Assembly (NCBI GenBank): GCA_003225295.1
Contig: QHYZ01000059.1
Location: 1-64,000, forward strand
Reading direction: 5' to 3'
Length of the DNA stretch: 64,000 nt
From: Acidobacteriota bacterium
GTDB lineage: Bacteria > Acidobacteriota > Terriglobia > Acidiferrales > UBA7541
In this document: positions 17,365-24,594 of the stretch, piece by piece
How positions within the stretch are numbered: position 1 is the stretch's first letter
Layout of the letters: each line of letters opens with the position of its first letter
The notes under the pieces: model-generated
Database searches by the model: none
What the model was told of the DNA's origin: nothing
The model's input: the letters and a program-made list of their open reading frames with translations, nothing else
Made by a program: the position numbers and the translations under genes

Positions 17365-19134
17365 TTAATTGTGGTTTGCCGCGACCGCTCCGCCCGCCGT
17401 GTTACCCGTGGCGGCTTGGCCGGGTTTCTTTTTGGACCTGGATCGCGCCCGCGTGGGCGAACTCTCGGGAGCCCCGCCCAGGGTGTAGATGCGCAGCACC
17501 ATGCCGCGACCCACCTTGTTGGATTTCAAGCGATTCCATTTGCGCAGGTCTTCGGCACTCACGCTGAAACGGTCGGCGATTCCGAGGAACGTGTCACCGC
17601 GGCGCACGCGATAACTCACCAGCCGGCGCTTGGTTTCGGATTGCGGCTGTATCGCGGGGATGATCAACTTCTCGCCCGCATCGAGCGCCGCATTGCGTTC
17701 CAGATTATTGGCATCGGCGATGGAGGCAGCCGTCACGCGATACTTCTTGGCGATGGAGGTGAGCGTTTCTCCAGTTTCCACGCGATGACGCCGCCAGCTG
17801 ACCCACTTGTCGGGAGGAATATCCGCGATCTCCGCGGAGAATTTCTGCGCCGTGCCCACCGGCAGACGCAGTTCGAAGGAAGGATCGTCGGGAGTGGCCA
17901 GGCGCAGGAGAGAAGGATTGAGAGCGCGAAGCGTCTCCACGTCGACGTCGATGGTTTCCGCCACCAGCCGCAGATCGATGGCCCGGCCCGGTTTCACGAC
18001 GTCGGTCGGGACCGCGGCCTCCGGCTCCACCTGAATGCTGTAGTGCGCCGCATCCTTGGCGATGAGCGTCAGCGCGATGATGATGGGCACATAGTTTTTG
18101 GTTTCTCGCGGAAGCACGTTGCGCTTGTAGAGCTCCCAGAAATCGGCGTAACCGGTGCGCTCGATGCCCTTCTGCACGTTGCCGGGGCCGCAGTTGTAAG
18201 CGGCCATCGCCAAGTACCAGTCGCCATAAAGTTTGTAGAGATCGCGCAGATGCTGCGCGGCGGCGTGCGTGGCCTTCTCGGGGTCCTGGCGTTCATCGAT
18301 CCACCAGGTGTGCCGAAGTCCGTATTCCTGCCCACGGTAGGCCACGAATTGCCAGATCCCCCGCGCGCCGGCGCGCGAAAGCGCCAGCGGCTGGAAGGCG
18401 CTCTCGGCTTGCGCCAGGTAAATGAGGTCCTGCGGCAGTCCTTCTTCCCGCAGCACACGGGAAATCATCTCGCGATAACGCCCGGCGCGGCGCAGTCCGG
18501 TTTCCACGATGGCACGGCCGCGCGGCGTTTGGAAAAAATTGAGAAAGGAAAGTACCTGATCGTTTACGGTCAGAGGCAAGTCGTGCGAAATGTTTTTGGC
18601 GGCTTCCTCGGCCCGGCCTTTCAGCCGCGGATCGACCGGAAACGTCATCTCCGCCACTTCGTCAATGGCGGCCGGAACCGCGGGAGCCTCGCTGAAGCCG
18701 TCTCCGGCTCGGAAGGCCTGCAGCTCGTAGGCATACACGGTGTCCACCACGCTGTGAAATAGTTCGCTCAGTCTAGGATCACCCGTGGGGTCATAACCGC
18801 TCTCTAGCATCCAGTCGACCGCGTCGTCAAAATCCTTACGCGCGGCTTCCAGATGCCCGGCCTTAAAATTTTGCTCTCCCGAGGAGAATTTCTCCTGGAC
18901 CTTCTGGATCAAGTAATCCTTTCCGGACGGAACGGGGGGCAACAACCAGACATAGTAGCGGCGCGGCGGATTCAATACCGGTAAAGGCGCAAGTTCCACG
19001 GGAGCATGTGGTGCGGCCGCCGGCGCCAGCGCCGTAACCCGCGCCTGCACGGGCTTTTTCCCGGCGTCCTCGCAGCCCAGCAGGCCTGCTGCGAAGAGCA
19101 TGGTACCCGCCGCGACGCTGAGCCTTGGCCTCAC
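17365..19134 (-). CDS. MltD-like membrane-bound lytic transglycosylase with LysM repeats
   Basis: Periplasmic peptidoglycan-cleaving enzyme of 589 residues from the GTG at 19134. This start gives a proper lipoprotein signal, MRPRLS followed by a hydrophobic stretch and LLGC with Cys21; longer starts up to 19203 would bury it. The SLT domain (about 225-345) has the catalytic Glu at E244 (AQAESAFQP), GARGIWQF and AAYNCGPGNV. A diverged LysM-like stretch (about 385-430) and two clear LysM domains (about 450-493 and 508-551) follow, then a basic Ser/Arg/Lys tail. It probably sits at the outer membrane and trims glycan strands. It points away from the frameshifted hydrolase upstream. Confidence 0.92.
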   Translation of the reverse strand: MRPRLSVAAGTMLFAAGLLGCEDAGKKPVQARVTALAPAAAPHAPVELAPLPVLNPPRRYYVWLLPPVPSGKDYLIQKVQEKFSSGEQNFKAGHLEAARKDFDDAVDWMLESGYDPTGDPRLSELFHSVVDTVYAYELQAFRAGDGFSEAPAVPAAIDEVAEMTFPVDPRLKGRAEEAAKNISHDLPLTVNDQVLSFLNFFQTPRGRAIVETGLRRAGRYREMISRVLREEGLPQDLIYLAQAESAFQPLALSRAGARGIWQFVAYRGQEYGLRHTWWIDERQDPEKATHAAAQHLRDLYKLYGDWYLAMAAYNCGPGNVQKGIERTGYADFWELYKRNVLPRETKNYVPIIIALTLIAKDAAHYSIQVEPEAAVPTDVVKPGRAIDLRLVAETIDVDVETLRALNPSLLRLATPDDPSFELRLPVGTAQKFSAEIADIPPDKWVSWRRHRVETGETLTSIAKKYRVTAASIADANNLERNAALDAGEKLIIPAIQPQSETKRRLVSYRVRRGDTFLGIADRFSVSAEDLRKWNRLKSNKVGRGMVLRIYTLGGAPESSPTRARSRSKKKPGQAATGNTAGGAVAANHN

Positions 19135-19277
19135 CTCTTCATGGTAAAGAGCCGCCAGCCAATAGGTCAACGCATTCCCGCGGGTGGGGGGTGACGCTCT
19201 CACTACACCGAGTGCCCTCCCTCGGCGCTGTTCCGGGCGTCCACGGTTTGGGATAGACTCGCGGCGGGGGTGATCCC

Positions 19278-20424
19278 GTGAATAGCAGCGCGAGACTCGC
19301 CAAGGCCAACCTTTTCTGCACGCACGTGGTTTGCCTGATCTCCTTGTTCCTTACCTGCGCTTCGCCCGTCTCCGCCGGGCCGAAGAGCCTCTCCCCGGAG
19401 AACGCGAGGCCATCGAAAAGGCTGTTTCCAGTTTCATGTCGGCCAACAGCGTGCCCGGGATGGGGGTCGCCGTCGTCCTGGAGGGTGAACCCGTCTGGTC
19501 CGCTGGATTCGGCATGGCCGATCTGGAAGATTTTGCTCCGGTGACCTCATCCACATTGTTCCGGCTGGGATCCATTTCCAAACCGATCACCGCCACCGCC
19601 ATTTTGCAACTTTGGGAGCGCGGCAAACTGGACCTCGATGCGCCCGTCCAGAAGTACTGTCCGGCATTTCCACAGAAAGAATGGCCGATCACTGCGCGCG
19701 AACTGCTGGCCCACCTGGGAGGCATCCGGCATTACCACCCGGACGGCAAAGGAGACATTCCGGAAGACAGCGCGCGGCATTTCGCGAGCATGGAGGAATC
19801 GCTGCACATTTTCGCGGCCGACCCGCTGGTGGCGAAACCTGGAACGAAATTCAACGATTCAACCTACGGCTACACGCTGGTCGGGTGCGTGCTGGAGGGC
19901 GCCGCGTCAGAAAAATACGTGGACTATGTACGCGACAATGTCTTCGGGCCGGCCGGCATGGACCATACCCAGGCCGATGATTTTTTCGCGGTCGTTCGAC
20001 ATCGCACGCGCTGGTATCACCAAGACAAATCCGGTGTGGTCCGCAATGCCGGCGTCCTGGACTCCAGCTACAAAGTCCCCGGCGGCGGCCTGATCTCTTC
20101 CGCTGACGACATAGCGCGCTTCGAAGCCGCGATTCTGGCCGACAAACTCGTAAAAAGGGCCACGCGAGACCTGATGTGGACTCCACAGAAAACCACTGAC
20201 GGCAAGTCGACGGGCTATGCCCTCGGCTGGGGCATCTCGGATAAGCTGGGCGTTCTCATGGCCGCCCACACAGGCGGGCAACAAGGCACGAGCACCGCGT
20301 TTGCCGTCGTCCCGACCGGCTCGCCGGGGTCGTCGTGCTGGCCAACATGGATGGGGTGGACGCTGGCCGCCTTGCCGACGATATCCTCAAGCTCGTGGTC
20401 GACCTCCAGGCCACAACTCCCTGA
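19278..20424 (+). CDS. LACTB-like serine hydrolase (beta-lactamase family), two apparent frameshifts
   Basis: The reading needs three frames. A GTG at 19278 (GGGGGTGA upstream) gives a signal peptide ending TCASPVSA. The body is one frame over (AEEPLPGEREAIEKAVSSFM) with the catalytic GSISKP (SxxK), STYGYTLVG and HTGG. After AFAVV the natural ending (DRLAGVVVLANMDG, stop at 20422-20424) is in the third frame. Both shifts fit a missing base in a short run: GGG at 19377-19379 and CCC at 20311-20313. Left uncorrected, the main frame runs on to 20461 into the opposing gene. The family is exported serine peptidases/esterases; the substrate is unknown. It is either a pseudogene or a consensus error. 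Confidence 0.75.
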
Positions 20425-20441
20425 ATGGAGACCGGTCCTCC

Positions 20442-21200
20442 TTACACTTCGGCGCGTTTGAGCAAATATTGCGCCGCCAATGGGAACGCCGCGGTTAGCA
20501 ACACGGCCCGAACCAGGGATCCCCACGGAAACGCGCTCGGCGGGACGAACGGTTTGTTGTTCATCAGCCAAGTCACGGGTCCTGCAAACAGCGGTGGCAG
20601 ATTGAGGTGCAGCGGAACGGTGATGAGTTGTCGAAAGATCAGGTACACGCTCACTATCCCAGCCGTATAGATCAATCCACCCTTCGCGCTGCGCCGCAAC
20701 GCGGTCATCAGCGCGGTCAGCCCCAGCATTGGCAGTCCCACGATCACCATTATCCAGGGAGCAATCATCAGCAATGGAAGGTTCCAGGTTCTTGTCAGTG
20801 TCCCCAATATGGCCGCCGCGAGGTATGTGGGAACGACCGCAACGATGACCATTTCCGCGAGGCAAACCCCCCAGTGTGTCCACGTCAAAGAAGTCCGTGT
20901 CCGCGGTCGCGTCCACAGATATTCAATCGTTCCAGGTTCGATCTCGCTTCCCGGGGCAGTCGCGCCGAGAAACACCGCGGAAAGAAAACCGCTCGGCCAC
21001 AGTACACTGAGAACCATGATACTCACCAGCTGCGACGTCGGCCCCGCATTGTGTAGGTATTCACTCCGATCGAAACGCCACCACCCGTTCTGTTCCGTGA
21101 GGCCCGGGCCGAGCGTTACCAGTAGGGCGGGCACTGTGCATAACATCAAGAGAAAGATGAAACTGGCGCGGGTTTCGCGCCAGCATTTCCAGGCGTACAT
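20442..21200 (-). CDS. ABC-2 type transporter permease
   Basis: This 252-residue integral membrane protein has about six hydrophobic segments (FLLMLCTVPALLVTLGPG, LVSIMVLSVLWPSGFLSAVF, VIVAVVPTYLAAAILG, PWIMVIVGLPMLGLTALM and others), with EPGTIEYLWTRPRTR in a cytoplasmic loop. It is the membrane half of the exporter whose ATPase gene (21146-22087) overlaps it by 55 bases. The ATG follows AAGGAGG with 4-base spacing. With the GntR/YtrA-type regulator it forms a three-gene unit resembling the Bacillus ytr operon, which responds to cell-envelope antibiotics; substrate here is not known. Confidence 0.85.
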   Translation of the reverse strand: MYAWKCWRETRASFIFLLMLCTVPALLVTLGPGLTEQNGWWRFDRSEYLHNAGPTSQLVSIMVLSVLWPSGFLSAVFLGATAPGSEIEPGTIEYLWTRPRTRTSLTWTHWGVCLAEMVIVAVVPTYLAAAILGTLTRTWNLPLLMIAPWIMVIVGLPMLGLTALMTALRRSAKGGLIYTAGIVSVYLIFRQLITVPLHLNLPPLFAGPVTWLMNNKPFVPPSAFPWGSLVRAVLLTAAFPLAAQYLLKRAEV

Positions 21201-22087
21201 ACATCCTCCTTGCGAACCAGGTGCAAAAACAGTTCCCGCAAACCGAGCGACGAAACTTCCAGTATCGTTGCGCCCTGCCCGCGCAATTCCGCTGCAAACC
21301 GCTCGGCCTCCCGCGCCACAACGTAGCGCCGGAACCGCCCATCAGTTGTCGCAGAGACGACATCCGTGGAAGACACCGCAGGCAAGCCTTCGCCAGAAGC
21401 AATCACCAGCCGGAACTCCTGCCTAATTTCTTCTAGCCGCGACTCGAGCAGCAGCCGTCCTTCTTCCAAAATCCCTACCCAGTCGCAAATCTGTTCCACC
21501 TCGCCCAGATGATGGCTGGACACAAATATTGTCCGCCCCTGGCTGACGTGATCTTCAATCAGCGTCCGCAGAATTTCGTCCACCATCACCGGATCAAGCC
21601 CGGCAGTGGGTTCGTCCAGAACCAAGACTTCCGCTTCCTGCGCCAGCGCCAGGAGCAGCGCCACCTTGCTCTGGTTCCCGATCGAAAGTTTCTTAAACTC
21701 CGTCTTCATCGGGATTTCCAGTCGCTGCGCCAGCCGCGCCGCCGCTTCATCCGACCAGCACGAAAAATACGCTTTGTTCATGCGCACCAGTTCCACGGGT
21801 GTCGCCCATCCATAGAGCTGCTTGCGCTGCGGCACAAACGCCACGCGCTCCAGGATGCGCAGCAGCTCCGCCTCCTTCCCCGGATCGAGCCCCAGCACCC
21901 TCGCGCTTCCCTTCGTCGGCCTCACCAGCCCCAGCAACATCCTCATCGTCGTCGTTTTCCCCGCGCCGTTGCGTCCCAGGAATCCGTAAACCGCTCCTGG
22001 CTGAATCTTCAGGTTCAGTTCCGCCACTGCTGCCTGTGTGCCAAACGACTTGCTCAAGCCCTCCGTCAATATGGCCGCTTCGCTCAT
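21146..22087 (-). CDS. ABC transporter ATP-binding protein
   Basis: ATPase of an ABC-2 exporter, 313 residues. Walker A is FLGRNGAGKTTTM (about 37), Walker B is VLVLDEPTAGLDP, and the H-loop is SSHHLGEVEQ. The signature motif reads LSIGNQSKVALLLAL instead of LSGGQ, a variant seen in YtrB/EcsA-like ATPases. The start overlaps the regulator's stop by 4 bases, and its C-terminus overlaps the permease start by 55 bases, so the three genes are translationally coupled. The C-terminal 90 residues are an accessory domain. It should work with the permease at 20442-21200 at the inner membrane. Confidence 0.93.
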   Translation of the reverse strand: MSEAAILTEGLSKSFGTQAAVAELNLKIQPGAVYGFLGRNGAGKTTTMRMLLGLVRPTKGSARVLGLDPGKEAELLRILERVAFVPQRKQLYGWATPVELVRMNKAYFSCWSDEAAARLAQRLEIPMKTEFKKLSIGNQSKVALLLALAQEAEVLVLDEPTAGLDPVMVDEILRTLIEDHVSQGRTIFVSSHHLGEVEQICDWVGILEEGRLLLESRLEEIRQEFRLVIASGEGLPAVSSTDVVSATTDGRFRRYVVAREAERFAAELRGQGATILEVSSLGLRELFLHLVRKEDVCTPGNAGAKPAPVSSFS

Positions 22088-22470
22088 GGCTGGCCTCCCA
22101 GTTTGTCGAGCTCCTCTTCCAGCAGCTTCAAAGTCTCTTCGCGCGTCAGCCGCAATTGCCGCCCTTCTACCGCCAGTTGCCGCGCGTGCGGACGCAGCCG
22201 CTTCACCTTCTCGCTTTTCAGCAGCCCCGGGAGACCGTCCGCCACAAACGTCCCGCCGCCGGGCACGCTCCGCGTCACCCCGTCACGCTCCAGGTCCTGA
22301 TAAGCCCGCGCCACGGTGTTCGGATTGATGCGCAACTCCGCCGCCAGCTTCCGCGTGGAGGGCAGCGCTTCGCCTGTTCGCAAAGCCCCCGCGGCCACCG
22401 CCTGCTTTACCTGTGCTTCCAGTTGCAGGTACACCGGCACGCCCGAGGAGGGGTTGAGGTGCAACAGCAT
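22084..22470 (-). CDS. GntR-family regulator, YtrA subfamily
   Basis: This short (128-residue) GntR regulator has the winged helix at 1-75 (YLQLEAQVKQAVAAGALRTG, LPSTRKLAAELRINPNTV, ARAYQDLERDGV), then only a short helical dimerisation tail, which defines the YtrA type. It is first in the operon with an ABC ATPase and permease and probably represses it. No Shine-Dalgarno lies before the ATG. A candidate promoter ends 6 bases upstream, so the mRNA may be leaderless, and a perfect inverted repeat overlaps that promoter, as expected for autoregulation. Confidence 0.92.
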   Translation of the reverse strand: MLLHLNPSSGVPVYLQLEAQVKQAVAAGALRTGEALPSTRKLAAELRINPNTVARAYQDLERDGVTRSVPGGGTFVADGLPGLLKSEKVKRLRPHARQLAVEGRQLRLTREETLKLLEEELDKLGGQP

Positions 22471-22472
22471 AT

Positions 22473-22492
22473 TGTACTAATACACTAGTACA
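22473..22492. promoter_or_regulatory. Candidate GntR/YtrA operator
   Basis: TGTACTA-ATACAC-TAGTACA is a perfect 7-bp inverted repeat with a 6-bp spacer, starting 3 bases before the regulator's start codon. It covers the predicted -10 element and start site, the expected place for a repressor. Confidence 0.7.
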
Positions 22493-22505
22493 GTTAGCTG
22501 GTCAA
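22477..22505 (-). promoter_or_regulatory. Candidate promoter giving a leaderless GntR-ABC transcript
   Basis: Minus strand: TTGACC (22500-22505), a 17-bp spacer, then TATTAG (22477-22482). The A of the ATG at 22470 is the seventh base after the -10, where transcription normally begins. Confidence 0.6.
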
Positions 22506-22584
22506 GCCCTTTTTTGAAAACGCCCTCTCTTCGCCGCTCCCTGTCCCTAACCCATTGAGCGGATAGGGATAAAAATTTCCCTTG

Positions 22585-22686
22585 CGCAATACCTCGTCTC
22601 GTGGTAGTTTGGTATTGCGTTTGTTGCTCTTGTATCGCCTTTGGGTAGTAAAGCGGTCGCAAGGTCACACTTGCGGCCATTTTTTT
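22585..22686 (+). ncRNA. Candidate small RNA or structured leader upstream of the cold-shock gene
   Basis: The segment opens with a hairpin of perfect 9-bp arms, CGCAATACC (22585-22593) and GGTATTGCG (22611-22619), and ends in a strong intrinsic terminator (22655-22686). It contains no plausible ORF. It could be an independent sRNA or the attenuated leader of the downstream csp gene at 22826. The promoter was not identified with confidence. Confidence 0.4.
22655..22686 (+). terminator. Intrinsic terminator 140 bp upstream of the csp start
   Basis: GGTCGCAAG pairs with CTTGCGGCC (one G-U pair) around a 6-nt loop, followed by A and seven Ts. It is the best-formed terminator in this part of the window. 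Confidence 0.75.
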
Positions 22687-22825
22687 GTTCGCTGGACCGC
22701 TTTGCGGTCTTCCCGAACGAAGCTTGAAGACGGCCGCGGCTCTGTTGAGGGGCTCGGGACTTGGGGCATCAGATAGCTTAATGTTGTGCTCAGTCGTAAC
22801 CCGGCTGACGGAAAAGAGTAAAGCA

Positions 22826-23032
22826 GTGAGTAAAGAACAAGGTACAGTGAAGTGGTTCAATGCCAGTAAGGGCTTCGGCTTCATCCAGCGCCAGAGCGGT
22901 GAGGACGTTTTCGTCCATTTCTCCGCGATCGTGGCTGATGGCTATAAGACGTTGAACGATGGCCAGGCGGTTGAATTCGAAGTTTCCAAGGGCCCCAAGG
23001 GCCTGCAGGCCTCGAACGTACAGCCCCTCTAA
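22826..23032 (+). CDS. Cold-shock protein (CspA family)
   Basis: This single-stranded nucleic-acid-binding OB-fold protein of 68 residues acts as an RNA chaperone in the cytoplasm. RNP1 is KGFGFIQ and RNP2 is VFVHFSAI; it opens [16 protein letters not shown] and ends [10 protein letters not shown]. The GTG at 22826 is chosen because it gives the standard csp N-terminus; upstream in-frame sequence is leader. The long leader with a terminator and competing hairpins (22585-22709) suggests post-initiation control, as is usual for cold-shock genes. A hairpin at 23088-23115 may end the transcript. Confidence 0.96.
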   Translation: MSKEQGTVKWFNASKGFGFIQRQSGEDVFVHFSAIVADGYKTLNDGQAVEFEVSKGPKGLQASNVQPL

Positions 23033-23087
23033 TGGACGGCTGATCCCGGCCTAGCCGGGGCCAGCTTCACTTCACAAAAATGCAAAT

Positions 23088-23120
23088 GGGCGTCCCGGTC
23101 GAACTCGGGGCGCCCGTTCT
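23088..23120 (+). terminator. Probable terminator after csp
   Basis: GGGCGTCCCG pairs with CGGGGCGCCC (one G-U) across an 8-nt loop, followed by GTTCTGCTT. The stem is strong and the U-tract weak. The gap on to 23254 holds nothing else recognisable. Confidence 0.55.
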
Positions 23121-23253
23121 GCTTATAGACGCAGCCCCTGGTCGGTGGCACCAGTCATTCCTGTGACCCATCAACTTTCCCCACTGCACTTCTTGCCTCT
23201 TCGGCTAGGCCCTACGTTGCGTCCCTAAATTAGGAAGCGCGACGCGGTAAGAA

Positions 23254-24438
23254 CTAAGCAAGCGCCTGCTTCAAATCTTCGACTAAATCCTCCTTGTTTT
23301 CCAAACCAATCGAAACGCGCACCGTTCCCGGACTGACGGCCGCGCGCTGCAATTCTTCCTTCGTCATGTTGTAGTGCGAACTGTAGATCGGAAGAATAAC
23401 CAGCGACTCAACTCCACCAAGACTCGCTGCCAGCAGGAACAGTCGCACGCGGTCGCAGAAGCGCCGCGCCGCAGGCAGCCCGCCTTTCATGTCGAAGGCC
23501 AGCATGCTTCCGAATCCCCGCATCTGCTTGCGGGCGAGTTGGTGATCGGCATGCGACTTCAAGCCGGGATAATGCACACGCGCGACCTTCGGATGCCTCT
23601 CAAGGAACTTGGCGATGGCGATAGCGTTTTCGCACTGGCGCTCGACGCGCACCCCCAGAGTCTTGAGGCCACGGATAAGGAGATACGCAGCACCGGGGTC
23701 CATCGAGCCGCCAAGATAGATGATCATTTGGCGGACGCGATCCATCCAACTCGAATTGCCGATCGCCACGCCGGCGATGATATCGGAGTGGCCAGCAAGG
23801 GCTTTTGTGGCGCTGTGAACGACCATGTCATAACCAGACGCAATGGGATTCTGCAGAACCGGAGTGGCAAAAGTGTTGTCGATGATGGAAACGAGCTTGT
23901 GTTTCTTGGCAAACGCCACGGCTCTGTGAATATCGACGAGGCGAAGCGTGGGGTTAGTGGGCGTTTCGACGTAAAGAACTTTCGCTCGCGGCGTGACGAG
24001 CTCTTCCAGGCCGGCCAGATCGGTTCCGACTTGGCGGACGGTGATGCCCATGTTGGGGAAAACGTCGCGCATCAGGCGAAACGAACCGCCGTAGAGTTGT
24101 GCTGTGGATATCACTTCATCGCCGGCCTTCAGTGCGGCAAGCAGCGCGGAGGAAATAGCCGCCATGCCGGAAGAGGTGACCACGGCAGCTTCGGCGCCTT
24201 CTAGCGCGGCGATTTTCTTTTCGGCGACGGAAAGCGTCGGATTACCGTAACGGGTGTAGATGTAAGCCTTGTTCTTACCTTGGGCCCAAAGTTTCATTTC
24301 CTCGGTGGAAGAAAAAGTAAAAGTCGAAGAGCGGATAATCTCCGTCACGATGGGGCCGTTGACGCCGCGGCGGTTGGGTTCGCCGCCGTGAATGGCCTGG
24401 GTCTGGGGACCGAGCTTTGTGAGCTTGCTGGTTTTCAT
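23254..24438 (-). CDS. Cys/Met-metabolism PLP-dependent enzyme (trans-sulfuration family)
   Basis: This 394-residue fold-type I PLP enzyme is of the cystathionine gamma-synthase / cystathionine gamma-lyase / methionine gamma-lyase / sulfhydrylase family. The PLP lysine is in SATKALAGHSD (the family usually has SxTKYxxGH). YIYTRYGNPTLSVAEKKIAALEG, SSGMAAIS, VETPTNPTLRLVDI and SLGGVESLVILP are further family motifs. The start MKTSKLTKLGPQTQAIHGG is typical. Members differ in reaction with few changes, so the exact sulfur substrate cannot be assigned. The gene lies 156 bases downstream of a radical SAM gene on the same strand, separated by a terminator-like hairpin. Confidence 0.93.
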   Translation of the reverse strand: MKTSKLTKLGPQTQAIHGGEPNRRGVNGPIVTEIIRSSTFTFSSTEEMKLWAQGKNKAYIYTRYGNPTLSVAEKKIAALEGAEAAVVTSSGMAAISSALLAALKAGDEVISTAQLYGGSFRLMRDVFPNMGITVRQVGTDLAGLEELVTPRAKVLYVETPTNPTLRLVDIHRAVAFAKKHKLVSIIDNTFATPVLQNPIASGYDMVVHSATKALAGHSDIIAGVAIGNSSWMDRVRQMIIYLGGSMDPGAAYLLIRGLKTLGVRVERQCENAIAIAKFLERHPKVARVHYPGLKSHADHQLARKQMRGFGSMLAFDMKGGLPAARRFCDRVRLFLLAASLGGVESLVILPIYSSHYNMTKEELQRAAVSPGTVRVSIGLENKEDLVEDLKQALA

Positions 24439-24467
24439 GGGGAAGAGTGTGCACCTTCTGGACGAAC

Positions 24468-24492
24468 AAAAACAGCCGCCAAATTGGCGGGG
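24468..24492 (-). terminator. Intrinsic terminator between radical SAM gene and PLP gene
   Basis: On the minus strand, CCGCC-AATTT-GGCGG is followed by CTGTTTTTG. It lies just 30 bases upstream of the PLP-enzyme ATG. It either ends the radical SAM transcript or attenuates the PLP gene. Confidence 0.6.
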
Positions 24493-24594
24493 CCTCCGAC
24501 AATTTGGGCTGGCTGTCGTGTCTTAGAAATAGCGCGGGAGAACGCACGGCCAGTAAAGCATGACAAAGAAGAGACCGGGCTGGCGCCCAGAGCG

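Noticed and set aside
17311-18762. Long plus-strand frame of 483 codons opposite the transglycosylase
   Set aside because: It is antisense to a clear MltD-like gene and shows no family features.
22685-22825. Longer cold-shock protein from 22685
   Set aside because: It would translate the terminator-adjacent leader; the standard csp N-terminus begins at the GTG at 22826.
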